Notes: generated by a model from the sequence alone, not told the origin. DNA of 64,000 bases from Nemophila menziesii (GCA_029959085.1 JARWIR010000018.1:20955001-21019000); one strand, 5' to 3'; positions 44,851 through 56,549 are shown, counted from the stretch's first letter. A program made the numbers and translations.

Positions 44851-46408
44851 CATCCGAAAATGGAACGTCGATAAGGCGAGGTAATAGCCTCGAAGAGTAT
44901 GTTTTCTTTCTTCCCTACCATTTCTTTATGTGCAATATGTGCTAATTTTAAATTTTATTTTTCTTGAGTCTTTTTCGATTCGAGGGGACACTGCTCCTTT
45001 TTGAGTTGGGGTGGGGATTCGTTGTCCTCATCTTCCCTTTTTGTTTTTACATAAAATTTAAATTTTTTTGGGTTGAAATAGGCATAGAATATGTTGAATG
45101 TACCTATTTAGCATGATTTAATTAAGTGAATGATAGTAAGTAGTAGGTTTTTAAAAGATGTCACAAATATGTTTAGTATGCATGTATGAAAACAGGAAAT
45201 AAAAGATAGAAAAGTTAATGAGCAATGCTAAGAAGTTACGTTGAAACTTAGGGAGAGTTATTTGGTGTGTAGAACGTGAGGTTTGAAATCAGTTGAAAAC
45301 CCGCTTGTCTATGAACTATTATTGAAAAAGTAACGAAATCCGGTAGTTAGAAAAATAAATAAGGTAGTTCTTTCATATTAAAGCCACTTGAAGCCTTTTA
45401 TACCTTCTCACCCTAATTATTTGATTATTGTTATTATTTATCCGTCTTAGACCCTCTGAGACTTTCTAAAGCCTTTTATTTAACCACATTATAATCCATA
45501 CCCTTAGTTTGTAGGACTTATCTATATGACCCGCACTCGAATTGCAAAACCTGAGACAAGTCGTTTTTAGAGCTTGAGTTTGGGGTGGTGGGTTTCATCA
45601 TTAGGGAACATTGGGTTTGGGAAATTGTGATTTTATTAATGATGAAAAAAATATTATTGTAACCCTTTGTCGGGGTAATAGTGAATGAAAAAGAAGCTAA
45701 AAGCTAGATTTGAAAAGAAAAAAATATATATGAAAAAAATAGCGTGATATCTCGAACATCAAAAAGAGAGTCATAGCTATACAAAAGAAAAAAATGATAT
45801 GTAAAAAATATATATTCGAACCGGCAAAGTGGAATTTGTATATCATCATGAAAAAGGTTTTATTTGGGATTATTGGGGATGCACATCAAAAGCATAAAAA
45901 ATTGGGTTGAGTGAGAACATCTTCGAGTGAAAACTCAAGCTTTAGGGCGGTTCTTTGATGGAATGTGAGAAGAGAGCCAAAAGCTCACTTTTCATTTATC
46001 CAAATATACCACACCGTTCCTAAGCCACGTTATAACCAAAGACCTTAGGATTTCTAACTGCTTGATGAAGAACCAATTGAGCTATTAGGTAGTAGGTAAG
46101 TGGACCATTGGATTCTATATTAGGACCTATGAACAACCTATAGCCATTAGAACAAACTGAGTTAAGACCTCTCCTTCTGGCATTGCGAAATTAATCTTGA
46201 CTTGAATTCATGGATTGTTGATTATGTGTATATTAAGCATACGTGTGCATTATTTCTTAAGAATTACTACATGAGACTTTTTAGATATTGTGCTCTAGGA
46301 TCATTCATTATGTTCTGTTCTTATTCTCCTCCTACTTCTTCTTCTTGACTTCCCTATTATTCTTTATTTTTATTGTATCGGGACGATACAACTTTGAGTT
46401 GGGGGACT
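44850..46408 (+). mobile_element. 3' internal region of a family A Athila-like element
   Basis: Non-coding sequence matching, on the other strand, 61732-63340 and 59481-60230. It begins at the end of the accessory ORF (GGCGAGGTAATAG at 44875 against GTGAGGCAATAG there) and runs to the polypurine tract TTGAGTTGGGGGACT just before the LTR at 46409. Apart from that ORF end no coding sequence is present. Confidence 0.75.
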
Positions 46409-47920
46409 TGATGTCTCCCCATTTGTGATGATTTATTAGTAGTTGGAGACATCATTTTAGGTGTATTTATTAGAGTATAGGTCGATTTTCTCATGATTTA
46501 GTACACTTTCCTATTTTGTGTCTTGAATTAATTATTTATTATTTTTGGAGCATATTGGGTTTAATTAATTATTTAGTGTGAAGCTTTAAAGATATATGGT
46601 AATTAATTATAGTCCAAGTTAATTCTAAGAGCTAAAGGAAAGAGGATTAGCATAAAAATTGAAGATAAGGAAACAAAAGCTAAAATATGGAAAGATAAAG
46701 TTACCAAGTAAATCTGAATTCCAGCACCTACGACCACAAATCAGCTTATATCTCAAAATCGGTGAGGAATTTGGAGGAACGGTCAAGAGAAAAGTTAAAT
46801 ATCTTTCCGATACGATAAATTTTGACTACTCATACGCGTCAAACGGTTAAGAATTGAAGTTGTTAGGACCAAAACAAAAACGGTGCTGATTTCATATTTT
46901 AGGGTTACGAATTTGAGTTGGGCTTGGAGTCCACTGCTTACCTTCTCCTTCAAGAAAACGATTAGGTCTTCCTATACACTATAAATACAGTCTCTTATCA
47001 TTAGAAAGTCATCCTTGGCCAAACCTTAGGCCCGGAAGAAGTTGCAACACAAGAAAAGAAGTCTGGAAGGAGTTGTGCATCAATCATGTCTTCATCAACA
47101 TTCAATTCTGTAATTCTTTTCTTTTCTTTTCTTAGTATGAATTAAATAAATTTAGCTTGATTTTTAGCATATATGTATGAACCCTAGTTTGGATTGATAT
47201 CTATCTAATTTGGGAATTCTATGTTTTAAATTGAATTATTGTTTTTATTGTCTGTTTATGTGTTTGGATTTATATTCTGTGTTCTTGTGGATCGCGACCA
47301 TATAGAATTACCATCATAGTAGTTAAGTAATCATTGACAACGGTATATTTAACTATAGGTTTAGCACATAACATCTACTGTACGGTTTAGATCTGACAAA
47401 TCAACCTAACTAGATAATCACCATGGTTTAGTGTATTGCTATTTAATCAATTGCAGGAAAAGTTTGCTTAGGACTCCTTATTGACACAAGTAAACCCTAT
47501 TTAAAAATACCTAGCGCAATTGAAACCGATTATTGAAATACTACATAATTCACCCTTACATGTTTAGAACGACAAAACTAGTGGGGATTACGTGCTATTA
47601 TACTCAAGCTAAACTCTCATACTATCTTCTTCTCTTGCATTTAATTTTCAGTCTTTAGTTTATTAGTTTAACTTTCTTAATAAAAAACCCAATAAAAATC
47701 TATTTGTCTTTTATTTCTTTGCGTATTATTTGTTCTAGCTTTGTATATTTGCACTCGATTATTGCATAAGATCTTCCTAACCTTCGTAGTCTCTGCGGAA
47801 CGAATCTTACTTATTTATTAAAACTTGCATACGATCTGTATACTTGCAGAACCGTGCTAGGCTAGGGTGATTATTTTCACTTATTTATATCATATTTTTA
47901 TCACACCCTAGTCGACACCA
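46409..47920 (+). mobile_element. 3' LTR, family A, plus orientation
   Basis: 1512 bp, beginning TGATGTCTCC right after a polypurine tract and ending GTCGACACCA. The inverted box GGAGACATCA is at 46445-46454. The base pairs after it (CTAAG, 47921-47925) should be one target duplication; the partner at the left end is not recognised because the 5' part of the element is rearranged. Confidence 0.85.
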
Positions 47921-47928
47921 CTAAGTAT

Positions 47929-49474
47929 GTATGTGGTGTCGCCTAGGGTGTGATAAAAATATGATAAAATAAGGTCAAGAAAACTACGCACTCTCACCCT
48001 AGACAGGCACAGTACTGCAAGTATTACAGGACGTATGCAAGTTTTAGTTAGTAAGTTGAGTTCGTTCTCAGGGACTTAAGTGTGTTAATCGCGTGAGTAG
48101 AGATAACGAGTAAGAGTAAATAATTAAAGACAGAAAATAAAGAGATATGAATTTCGAAAATAATTAATTTAACTAAGAAATTAAAAGACAATAAAGTAAA
48201 AGATTAAGAATATGAGATGAGAGATATAGCTTAGGTTTTGCTAGTATGCACTAATCCTTCTAATTCTCTCTATAAATCTAATTAATAAGGGAGAATATTA
48301 GCTCTTGGTATACTTAGTCAGGATTCCAAATTCCCATACCTTAGACCTTGAGAGCGACTAAGGGGGCTACGGCATAACCAAGACGTGGTTACACTCTTAG
48401 AGTTATCAAGCGCTACCAAGGCTCTAAGCAAACGCAACAATCAATTGGTGATATGGTGATTAAAACAAACCCTAATGACTATCGAGTTAGAATCATGTTT
48501 TGTCAGAACTAATATCGACACTAGACATTATGTGGTGGTTCAATAGTTAAACACCCTGTCAAGGAGACCATCTAACTACTATTAAAACAATCCTAAAGTG
48601 ATCAGTTCTAGGAAAGACAATAAATCAAAACACATAAACAAATACTAAGTAAGTAGCTAATATCAAATTAAAACATGTAATTCCCAAAGAAACTTAGATA
48701 GAAGAATTAGAATTCATAGATTATACATTATGCAAAACCCAAGCTATGGGGAGTTTAGTTCATACCTGAAGGAAATAAACTAAAAGAAATTACAAAAGAC
48801 ATCATCTTGCTCTCTACAATAAACTGGAAGAATAAAACCTTAAGAACTAATTACTATGAGGCAAGGATGATTTTACAAGTGATATAGGGGTGTATTTATA
48901 GGTGTTTAGAAGACCTAATTCGTTTTCTTGAGGAAGAGATAAAGTATTGGACTCCTAGCCCAACTCAAATTCGTATGGAAATAAAGATAAACACTGCTGG
49001 ACCGTTTTGAGCATATCTTCTTCGTTATTGGTCGGTTTGAGCTCCATAAGATACCAAAAGAATCCTCACAGAATTATCTTTGTCGTTGTGAAAGGAAATT
49101 ACCAAAATCGGCTTATTTCTTGGGGTAAATAGCACTTCTTTAGGCGTGTGCTGTAGAATCCCAGATTTAGGCAGCTTTTCCTTTTCCATCTTTTTAGCTT
49201 TTGTTTCCTTATCTCCAATTACCATGCAAATCTCTTTACATAAGTTGTAATCTTTGACTTGGAATCTAATTAAGCTCCATAATTATCTTTAAAGCTACAC
49301 ACTAAATAAACAATTAAACCCAATATGCTCTAAAAATATTATTTTACTAAAGTAAGACTCAAAATAGGAAAGTGCACTATTTCTCAAGAAAATCGACTAT
49401 TATGACTTCTAAATCACTAAAAATGATGTCTCATCTTAACATAAATCTATCACAAATGAGGAGACATCAGTATG
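47929..49474 (-). mobile_element. solo LTR, family A, minus orientation
   Basis: The LTR at 47934-49469 (1536 bp) is flanked by the perfect 5-bp duplication GTATG (47929-47933 and 49470-49474). It starts TGGTGTCGCC on + and ends GGAGACATCA. No internal sequence on either side. Removing it joins CTAA to GTATGCTAGGATATTG, the LINE sequence on the right. Confidence 0.9.
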
Positions 49475-51300
49475 CTAGGATATTGATAGAGTAGTTAGGG
49501 ATTTTATTTGGGGTTTGTGGGGATTGCAGAGAAAATTGCATTGGGGTTTGGGTATAAGAAGCGCGGAGAAATACAATTTGGCGTTATTAGCAAAGTTAGG
49601 GTGGAAAATCCTACAAGATGAACATTCGGTTGCGTGGGTGGATATTTATTTCAAAGATGGGCTCTTAAATTGTATCTAGAAAGGAGATGAATCTAGTGCT
49701 TGCAAAGACATATTAGCAGGTGTTAGTGTCGTTCGTGATGGTATAAGTGTAATAAATGATGAAGTGGGGTCAAGGATAATTTGGAAACTAGAGATCTCGG
49801 GCTCTTTTTCGGTGAAATCTGCCTTTTTGAGCATGGAAGAATGTGAGGAGGATATGTCTTTCAATTGGGATCTTATATGGAAGTTAAAGTGTTCCCAAAA
49901 GATTCGAGTATTTCTATGGAGAATAGCTTTGAACCGGGTGTCCACGACGGAAAATTTATATAAGAGAAACGTTGTTGATTCCCGGAAATGCAATTTTTGT
50001 GGTACCGAAAGGGGAGATTTATATCATGTTTTTGTAAAATGCAAAGTAGCTACTTTGGTTTGGAACTTACTTGGTTTTGAAACAGGTAGGAGAAATGTTC
50101 CTGGAGCGGCGCGAGATGAAGTTGTTGCTGTTGTAAATTGGGACGAACAAGAAGCTGCTGGAGGTTGTGTTCCTGCTCCTGCTGATTGGGAGGGCTGGAC
50201 GGAGGTTGCTGCTACAGGAAGAAGAGAGCAAACCGCTGCTCCTGAAGGAAGTAGCTCGGTTACTACTATCTCGGTGGAGCTGACTTCTGCAACGCTACTG
50301 GACGGAAATTTACTAGACACGCGTGACTTGAAGACACATGAGATGAGTTATTTGCTGTCTTTGAACAACAGATGGCGGCAAGACAGATTAATGGAGATTT
50401 CTGCCGCGTCTCATCGATCACAGCTTAGAGGTGAACAGGGGCCAACACCTTCTGTCCCAAGCGTTGTAATGATATGGTTGGAGGCCCATCTTCGTTCAAA
50501 AGCCCGAATAGCTGGGATTGAATGTCCCTATGTGTTTATTGCCGCTCTTTGGGTAATTTGGATCAAAAGGAACTGTATATTATTTAGTGAGGTGGATAGT
50601 TTACCGCATATACTAGAACTTAAAAGAAATTTTTTTTCATTAGCTAGTAACTTTATACTAGCGTGGGGAAAGAGTTTTGATGGGGGAATAGTTAAGGTAG
50701 CTAGAAATATAATGGTTAAATGGGTAAAGCCTAGTGATGGACTCAAACTTAACATTGAGGGGAGTTTTATCGCCGAGAAAAAGATGGCTGGTATAGGTGG
50801 TATTTTGAGAGACAGGTATGGCTCTTGTATCTCAGGTTTCATGGGTACTTGCATTGCGATTTCCCCGTTTGCTTTGGAATTATTTGCTCTACATTTTGGT
50901 TTTAGATGGGCTACTAACAAAGGTTATATAGAGATGATTATTGAAACAGATTAGGAGGAGCTCCATGCGCTAGTGAAGGGCGGTAGGAGCTCAACTCACT
51001 ATGAGATAGACTTGAGGAAGTTCCATGCGCTAGTAAAGGGCGGTGGAACTTAGGTAGTCGCTATGTTTCAATTATAAAGGATTGTTGTGTGATTTTGAGC
51101 AATTTTTCTAGGTATGAAGTAAATCATATATTCCGAGAAGTCAATCTTTGTGCGGACAAGCTAGCAAGAAAAGGGGCATATATGAATGCTCAACCAGTGT
51201 ATTTTAACGAACATCCTGACTATCTTTGGACCTTTATTACAAGAGACAGAAGTGAGTGTGCAACTGCTAGAGTTGTACTTGATTTTGAATAAGAACTTTT
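49470..51300 (+). pseudogene. LINE (L1-type) reverse transcriptase 3' part with RNase H
   Basis: C-terminal part of a plant L1 polymerase, a self-copying retroelement. In order: the region before the zinc-binding domain (FIWGLWGLQRKLHWG, SAEKYNLALLAKLGWK), the zf-RVT domain (KLKCSQKIRVFLWRIALNRV with CNFCGTERGDLYHVFVKC), a 120-residue Ala/Glu-rich stretch I do not recognise (about 50080-50460), then an RNase H domain (LNIEGSF, AGIGGILRDRYGS, ELFALHFGFRWA, MIIETD) and its end NHIFREVNLCADKLARKGAY. The frame 49764-50954 is open for 396 residues; a stop near 49675 and a 61-bp tandem duplication at 50954-51050 break the whole. The 5' part is missing at the junction with the LTR elements. Confidence 0.85.
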
Positions 51301-51554
51301 GTTCTTTTTGTATTTCTATGTTCTTATCGGTTTTTTAAAAGAGGTTATTGTTGATAACATCCTCATTAAACTATCTAATTGTTCTTTTATGCCTTCAATA
51401 ATCTATTTTATAAAAAAATGCCTAATAAAGTAAATATTTATAGAAAACATCCCCTTTATATTTTCTATGCTTTTACAACCCTTATTATTAAATATATTAT
51501 TTTATTTTAATACAGTATTAATTTTTAAATATTAAACAAATAATAGGGTACTTC

Positions 51555-51702
51555 TTTCTCCACCACCACCACCACCACCACCACCACAACCACCACCACA
51601 ATCACCATGTATGTAACCACCACTACATCCACCACAACCATCACCACCTCCACCACCACAACCACCACCACCACCACTACCACCACCACCACCACCTACT
51701 AC
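51555..51702. repeat. (CCA/ACC)n triplet array
   Basis: About 150 bp of ACC/CCA triplets with a few interruptions. The Gly-rich minus frame across it (51532-51756) is not a gene. Confidence 0.9.
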
Positions 51703-51718
51703 TACTACTAATTCCATC

Positions 51719-52170
51719 GCTCGCGCGCGTCCGTGATTTTTTTTTAAAACCGTCATAACTAATTCAAAAAAAATCAGAAAATTAAAAAAATTGTATTTTT
51801 GAATAAAGCAAATTAATATTTACGTCTATGAATTTTTTTGATTTTTTTTGATTTTTTTTGATTTTTTGATTTTTTTTGAATTTTTTGATTTTTTTTCGCA
51901 GACACGAAATTCCATGTTTTAAACATGAAATTCAATGTTTTAAACATGGAATTCCATGTTTCAAAACCGTGAAATAAACATGAAATTTCGTGTCTGCGAA
52001 AAAAAAAATTAAAAAAATCAAAAAAAAATCAGAAAATTCAGAAAATTTCGAAAAAAATCATAGACGTAAATATTAATTTGATTTATCCAAATATATATTT
52101 TTTTGATTTTTTTGATTTTTTTTGAATTAGTTATGACGATTTTAAAAAAATTTCACGGACGCGCGCGTGT
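51719..52170. repeat. long inverted repeat (hairpin)
   Basis: Left arm starts CGCGCGCGTCCGTGA, then TCATAACTAATTCAAAAAAA; right arm ends with the same inverted (TTTTGAATTAGTTATGACG, TTTCACGGACGCGCGCG). The arms include AATATTTACGTCTATGA and CAGACACGAAAT inverted as well. The loop holds repeated CATGTTTTAAACATG palindromes (51915-51990). Transcripts would fold into a stem of about 200 bp. Confidence 0.85.
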
Positions 52171-52326
52171 GTTTATTAGTTTTTTTCTTATTTTTTAATT
52201 GTTAATTATAAAGGTAATTTGGGATGGGGTTGTTTTCAATAAATATTTTATTATAGGTACTTTTTTCTAAATAAATTTTTTAATAGGCATCCATTAACAA
52301 TTGACTCTTTTTAAAACCTCTCATGT

Positions 52327-52890
52327 ATGGAAAAAATGGAAAAAAACAATTTATTTGATATTTGGATAGTAAATTGATGGATGAAGAATAAATAATAAAT
52401 AATTTAGTTATATATTATGATAATTAGTGATAAGATAATTAAAACAAAACAAAAAGTAAATTTCCGACATTAAAGAGAAAGAACATCATGGTATCGTAAA
52501 CAACATATACTGTGGGCCTAACATGACTGTATCTATTAGTTTTCTTGTCAATAAAAAATTAACAATTCGCCCCCAAAAAATATAACTAGGTTAGCTGCTT
52601 GTCTGGTTCAATAAGAATAGAATGGTGTTTCGAAAAAGGGGGTGTCGATCGACTCTGGTAATCACTTAATTTGATGCTTTTTTCTTAACATAAGTTATCT
52701 GTTGTATCTGTATAAAATTAGTTTAGAATTGTGGCAATATCTTAAAAAGTTGCAATTTTTAATTTTAGCTCTTAATTTTATTTGCTTATCTTGGTTCTGC
52801 AAAACATATTAAAATCAAATTAAAAGGCTTGCAGCAACAGAGATTATGATATAAATAAAAATCGTGTCTTTTAAATTAAAGTAGTTAAGG
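52327..52890. other. AT-rich spacer upstream of the F-box gene
   Basis: No gene recognised. It probably contains upstream sequence of the F-box gene. Confidence 0.4.
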
Positions 52891-53133
52891 GTATATATGT
52901 TTATCCGCCTATGTAAAACTTGATAGATAGAATAGAAGATTCAAAATAAAATTTAAAAATAAAAGCTTTATTCTATGTGCTATTTCTGGTTTAAGACAGA
53001 ATGTTTAAGATGGTATATATGTTTATCCGCCTATGTAAAACTTGATAGATAGAATAGAAGATTCAAAATAAAGTTTAAAAATAAAAGCTTTATTCTATGT
53101 GCTATTACTGGTTTAAGACAGAATGTTTAAGAT
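52891..53133 (+). repeat. 122-bp tandem duplication before the F-box gene
   Basis: Two nearly identical units start GTATATATGTTTATCCGCCT at 52891 and 53013. They differ at only a few bases, so the duplication is recent. The second unit ends about 80 bp before the F-box ATG, so it may fall in the promoter or leader. Confidence 0.9.
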
Positions 53134-53213
53134 TTTCTCATCCTTTAAAGAAAAGTAGACAAGTTAGTAACACTTTTTACTACTTTGGTTTGATATTGTA
53201 ACAGGTGTCAAAT

Positions 53214-54284
53214 ATGGAGAGTGGTGGATCTTCAATGATGATGATAATGCCTGATGAAATAATAGTTGATATTTTGAGCCGTTTGGAAGTAAAAAGTGTA
53301 CTAAGATGCAGATGTGTGTGCAAGTCATGGAATATGATTACTCAGCAAAAGTTTTTCATTGAGAAGCATCAGAAGAATAAGAAGAATAAATGCTCCCAAA
53401 TTGTTATCCAATATGCGCATGTACTTAGATCAAATTTTGGTGAAAGATATATGTTCTTAAATAGCTGTAATGGCTTAGTGCTGGAGTTAAAGACACAGAG
53501 TATTGATTTAAAGGAACAGAGTAATGAATATCGCATAAGAAACCCGATCACTAAACAAGTGGTTCAAATAGAGGAGGACAAGTCAGTAATATTCAGAAGG
53601 TGGAAAGCCATTCTGGGCTTCGATTCATCAACGGGTAATTATAAGATGATTAATTTATGCAGGAATAAAGAAAAAAAAACTGATTTAGGTGTTATTATGG
53701 TAACTATTGGAAGTGATGGTTTGAGTTATGAATCCCTTGATATAACACTATCGTGTGAGCGTAGTGAACCATTCATGATAAGCGACAATGATGTTTGTTA
53801 TGCATTGAGTTTTCGATTTGAAAAAATGGAAAAATCAGATTTAATACGATTTACATTGGACGGGAAGAGCTCCATGAATATCAAGCTCCCTCAGGGTTTT
53901 CGAACTGGATTTCTTCCAGTAATTGAAATTGGATATGTTGATCGGTTGCGTATGTTTATTGTAGATGATGACAAGTTGGCAATTGGGTTCTATTACTTAC
54001 AACAACTCCATGTTTGGGTGTTGGAGGATTACAATAAACACATCTGGTCTCACAAAATCATTATTACTCTGGATATTCCAAATTTGTGGAAGATTACTGT
54101 GCTTACCTCACCAAATATTGGTCTACTGCGTTTTATTATGGGTAAAGATTTAGTGGAATATGATGTTCACTCAAAGAAGTATACATGTTTAGCCAAGGCA
54201 CTTTTACCCAGACCCGCCTGGTACCCTCTAATTCCTTCTCTGGTATCCCTCAAAGGAATGCGTTCCCAATATTACGACATTTAA
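53214..54284 (+). CDS. F-box protein with F-box-associated region
   Basis: Single-exon gene, 356 residues. F-box proteins are the substrate-recognition part of SCF ubiquitin ligases. The F-box is near the N-terminus (about residues 12-45): MPDEIIVDILSRLEVKSVLR, then CRCVCKSWNMIT. The rest matches the F-box-associated type seen in large plant families: FLNSCNGLVLEL, YRIRNPITKQ, ILGFDSSTGNYKMINL, and a later LHVWVLEDYNKHIWSHKIII. The start is the ATG at 53214; the frame is open upstream to 53205 only through a GTG codon. An AG at 53203-53204 could be a splice acceptor of a leader intron. Intact frame; substrate unknown. Confidence 0.88.
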   Translation: MESGGSSMMMIMPDEIIVDILSRLEVKSVLRCRCVCKSWNMITQQKFFIEKHQKNKKNKCSQIVIQYAHVLRSNFGERYMFLNSCNGLVLELKTQSIDLKEQSNEYRIRNPITKQVVQIEEDKSVIFRRWKAILGFDSSTGNYKMINLCRNKEKKTDLGVIMVTIGSDGLSYESLDITLSCERSEPFMISDNDVCYALSFRFEKMEKSDLIRFTLDGKSSMNIKLPQGFRTGFLPVIEIGYVDRLRMFIVDDDKLAIGFYYLQQLHVWVLEDYNKHIWSHKIIITLDIPNLWKITVLTSPNIGLLRFIMGKDLVEYDVHSKKYTCLAKALLPRPAWYPLIPSLVSLKGMRSQYYDI

Positions 54285-54795
54285 CTTATTTATTATCCAT
54301 CGATTTAATTGTATTCCCATTTTCTATTTAATTTAATAACTTTTTCTTGTTAACCACCATTTTGTATCATTGTATTCAGAAATAAACCATAAGACTCTGT
54401 AAGTCTATTTATGTAATTTTATTGTTTATGCTTGGTTGATTTTAACATTTTTTTGTCATCATATACTCTACTTTTTTTTGTTGAAAACCAGTACCATCAT
54501 ATTGGTTAGTAGTTGGTCGGTCGAAAGGTTATAGTAAAAAAATTGGACGGGCAAAATAGATTATCGTTAATATCATATGTCAATTCCCAATATTTTCAAC
54601 TTCTTTTGTACACTACTTTAAGCTTTTCTTATGTTATCTTTTCTGCTTTCCTAACTTTTCATGGAATGATCCTAGCCTGGTTAACTTCCTTCTTAATTTT
54701 GAAAGTTATTTTATTGAACCATGTGACTCTCACATAACATTTCTAAAAGAAAGTCTTCTTACTTTCGAAAGTTAAACTTGTGCCTCCATATCTTT
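54285..54795. other. 3' flank of the F-box gene
   Basis: AT-rich, no gene. Probable 3' UTR just after the stop; AATAAACC at 54382 could serve as a poly(A) signal. Confidence 0.4.
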
Positions 54796-54796
54796 T

Positions 54797-55012
54797 GAAT
54801 TGCCGATAAAATATGAAATAAGGAACGAGAAACGAAAGTAACATTGATATACGTGGAAAACCTAAAACGAGAAAAACTACGGGAAGTAGAGAAGATTTAT
54901 GTGTTGAATTGCCGATAAAATATAATATAAGGAACGAGAAAAGAAAGTAACATCGATATACGTGGAAAACCTAAAATGAGAAAAATTACGGGAAGCGGAG
55001 AAAATTTTATTA
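54797..55012. repeat. 109-bp tandem duplication
   Basis: Two units start GAATTGCCGATAAAATAT at 54797 and 54906, sharing GATATACGTGGAAAACCTAA and ACGGGAAG near the end. The surroundings may be a decayed retroelement LTR. Confidence 0.85.
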
Positions 55013-55256
55013 TAAACGATTGATTACAAAGTAGAGTCTAATGACTGCTGCCAATTGAACACGTTAAATAATAACCTATGTATTTATAGGTAAAATGGAG
55101 ATACTAGGGTTGAAAACTAAAGTTCAGTAACCGAGGCCCTGAAAACCTGACAATATCTTCACCTCGAACAAATATCTCTATCTTGACGAAGTATCCGCTA
55201 GGGAGTCAAGAAATAAATCACCAATCTTCAAATAACTCTCTTCATCTACCAAAAAG

Positions 55257-55410
55257 GCCTCGAAAGGCAGAATAAGACTTAAAGGGCTGAATCAGTCTCG
55301 AAGGGCCGAATAAGCCTCGAAGGGTCGAATTAACCTCGAAAGACTGAAGTAGTCTCGAAAGGTTGAATAAGCCTCGAAGGGCTGAATTAGCCTCGATAGG
55401 CTGAATACAA
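55257..55410. repeat. minisatellite, about 26 bp units
   Basis: Six or so diverged units of CTCGAAGGGCTGAATAAGC-type sequence. No reading frame of note. Confidence 0.85.
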
Positions 55411-55457
55411 GTGGCATACCAACTAGGTCAAAGGAATAATTGACCTAGATATCATAA

Positions 55458-55885
55458 GAGGAAAATACAAATTACACCCCTAAATCCAAAATCTTTTTTA
55501 TTTAAGTCCTAGTTGAATTTTTTTAAGGCCTATATCCAACTTTCTGGTTTGGATTTTGACCATTTTACCCTTGTTCTTAATGGGTACAGACCCATCCTGA
55601 CTCACTACCACGGTCTAAACTATAACTTGATGGGTACGGACCCAATACGTTTGCAATGGTTTTCATTAATTTTTTTTATTAAGTTCTTTTTTATGTCATT
55701 TATAGTCATATGGAGGCAGACCCATCTCCTTCAAATTCTTTTTAGGTTGTACCCATGACCTAACAATACTTCTTGTATCCTTTTTTTCTTTACCCATTAG
55801 GAATAACATAAAATATACAAATTGAATTATTTGGATTATGTTTGGTCTGCACACATTTAGGACTTTGGTACCCAAAATTTACCTC
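55458..55885 (-). mobile_element. family M MULE fragment, copy M5
   Basis: The left end GAGGAAAATACAAATTACAC matches the GAG-type end of M3, and the following 430 bases keep the M-family order, with ATGGGTACAGACCCAT, GATGGGTACGGACCCA and GGTTGTACCCATGACC motifs. It is cut near 55885, where copia sequence starts. Its other end was not found. Confidence 0.65.
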
Positions 55886-55889
55886 TTTT

Positions 55890-56357
55890 GAACTAATAGG
55901 TTATTCGGATGCCGATTATGCCGGTTGTAGACTTGATAGGAAGAGCACTAGTGGTAGTTGACAATTCTTAGGTCAATCCCTTGTATCTTGGTCTAGTAGA
56001 AAACAAAATAGTGTTGCTTTATCCACGGCCGAAGCCGAATATGCTGCGCCCGGAAATTGTGTGACTTAAATTCTTTGGATGAAACAAACCTTACTAGATT
56101 TTGGCCTAGAGTATGATTGTGTTCCCATTCGTTGTGATAACACTAGTGCTATCAATCTTACCAAAAATCCTATTCAACACTCTAGAACGAAACACATAGA
56201 AATCCGACATCATTTTATCCGTGATCACACTCAAAAAGGGGATATTGTGCTTGAATTTGTCACTTCGGAAAATCAACTAGCCGCTATTTTTACCAAATCT
56301 CTACCCCAAGATCTTTTTGAGAAAATTCGTTGTGAAATTGGCATGCAACTTCTCTAG
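55890..56357 (+). pseudogene. Ty1/copia RNase H, 3' end of pol (Sirevirus-like)
   Basis: The C-terminal RNase H domain of a copia polymerase, which removes RNA during reverse transcription. Motifs: GYSDADYAGCRLDRKSTSG, WSSRKQNSVALSTAEAEY, CDNTSAINLTKNPIQHSRTK, HIEIRHHFIRDH and a C-terminal IFTKSLPQDLFEKIR, which is LADIFTKxL-like. Stops at 55959 (TGA) and 56067 (TAA) break it, and the rest of pol is missing on the left. The layout downstream (several polypurine tracts, LTR) is that of a Sirevirus. Confidence 0.85.
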
Positions 56358-56549
56358 ATTTCCTTTCTTGCCATTTTTTATTGCTTATGGTGTTTTTATT
56401 ATGATATTTCGTTGCTAACATTTTTCTTTGTGTTATAGGGTTCTTGAGCTTCTAATTGTTATCCATTTACTCCTTTAGTACTTGTTTTTACTCAAAAGTA
56501 TTTTGACCCCTTAAAATTTTCAAAAATCATATCATCGATTCTTTTTGTT

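Larger units (their letters stand above)
51329..52326. mobile_element. fold-back element with triplet array and long hairpin
   Basis: The outer ends are imperfect inverted repeats (left GGTTTTTTAAAAGAGG then ATTGTTGATAACATCC; right, on minus, GGTTTTAAAAAGAG then ATTGTTAATGGATGCC), and AATATTTAT.GAAAACA also recurs inverted. Inside are a CCACCA triplet array (51555-51700) and a perfect-looking long hairpin (51720-52168). No coding sequence. No target duplication could be fixed. A MULE-type origin is possible. Confidence 0.55.

Noticed and set aside
43750..47925. One intact LTR element from 43755 to 47920
   Set aside because: The two LTRs belong to different families, the left is truncated, and flanks CAAGG and CTAAG do not match.
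51532..51756. Gly-rich protein on minus
   Set aside because: Translation of a CCA triplet array.
53205..53213. F-box start at 53205
   Set aside because: That codon is GTG; the first ATG in frame is 53214.
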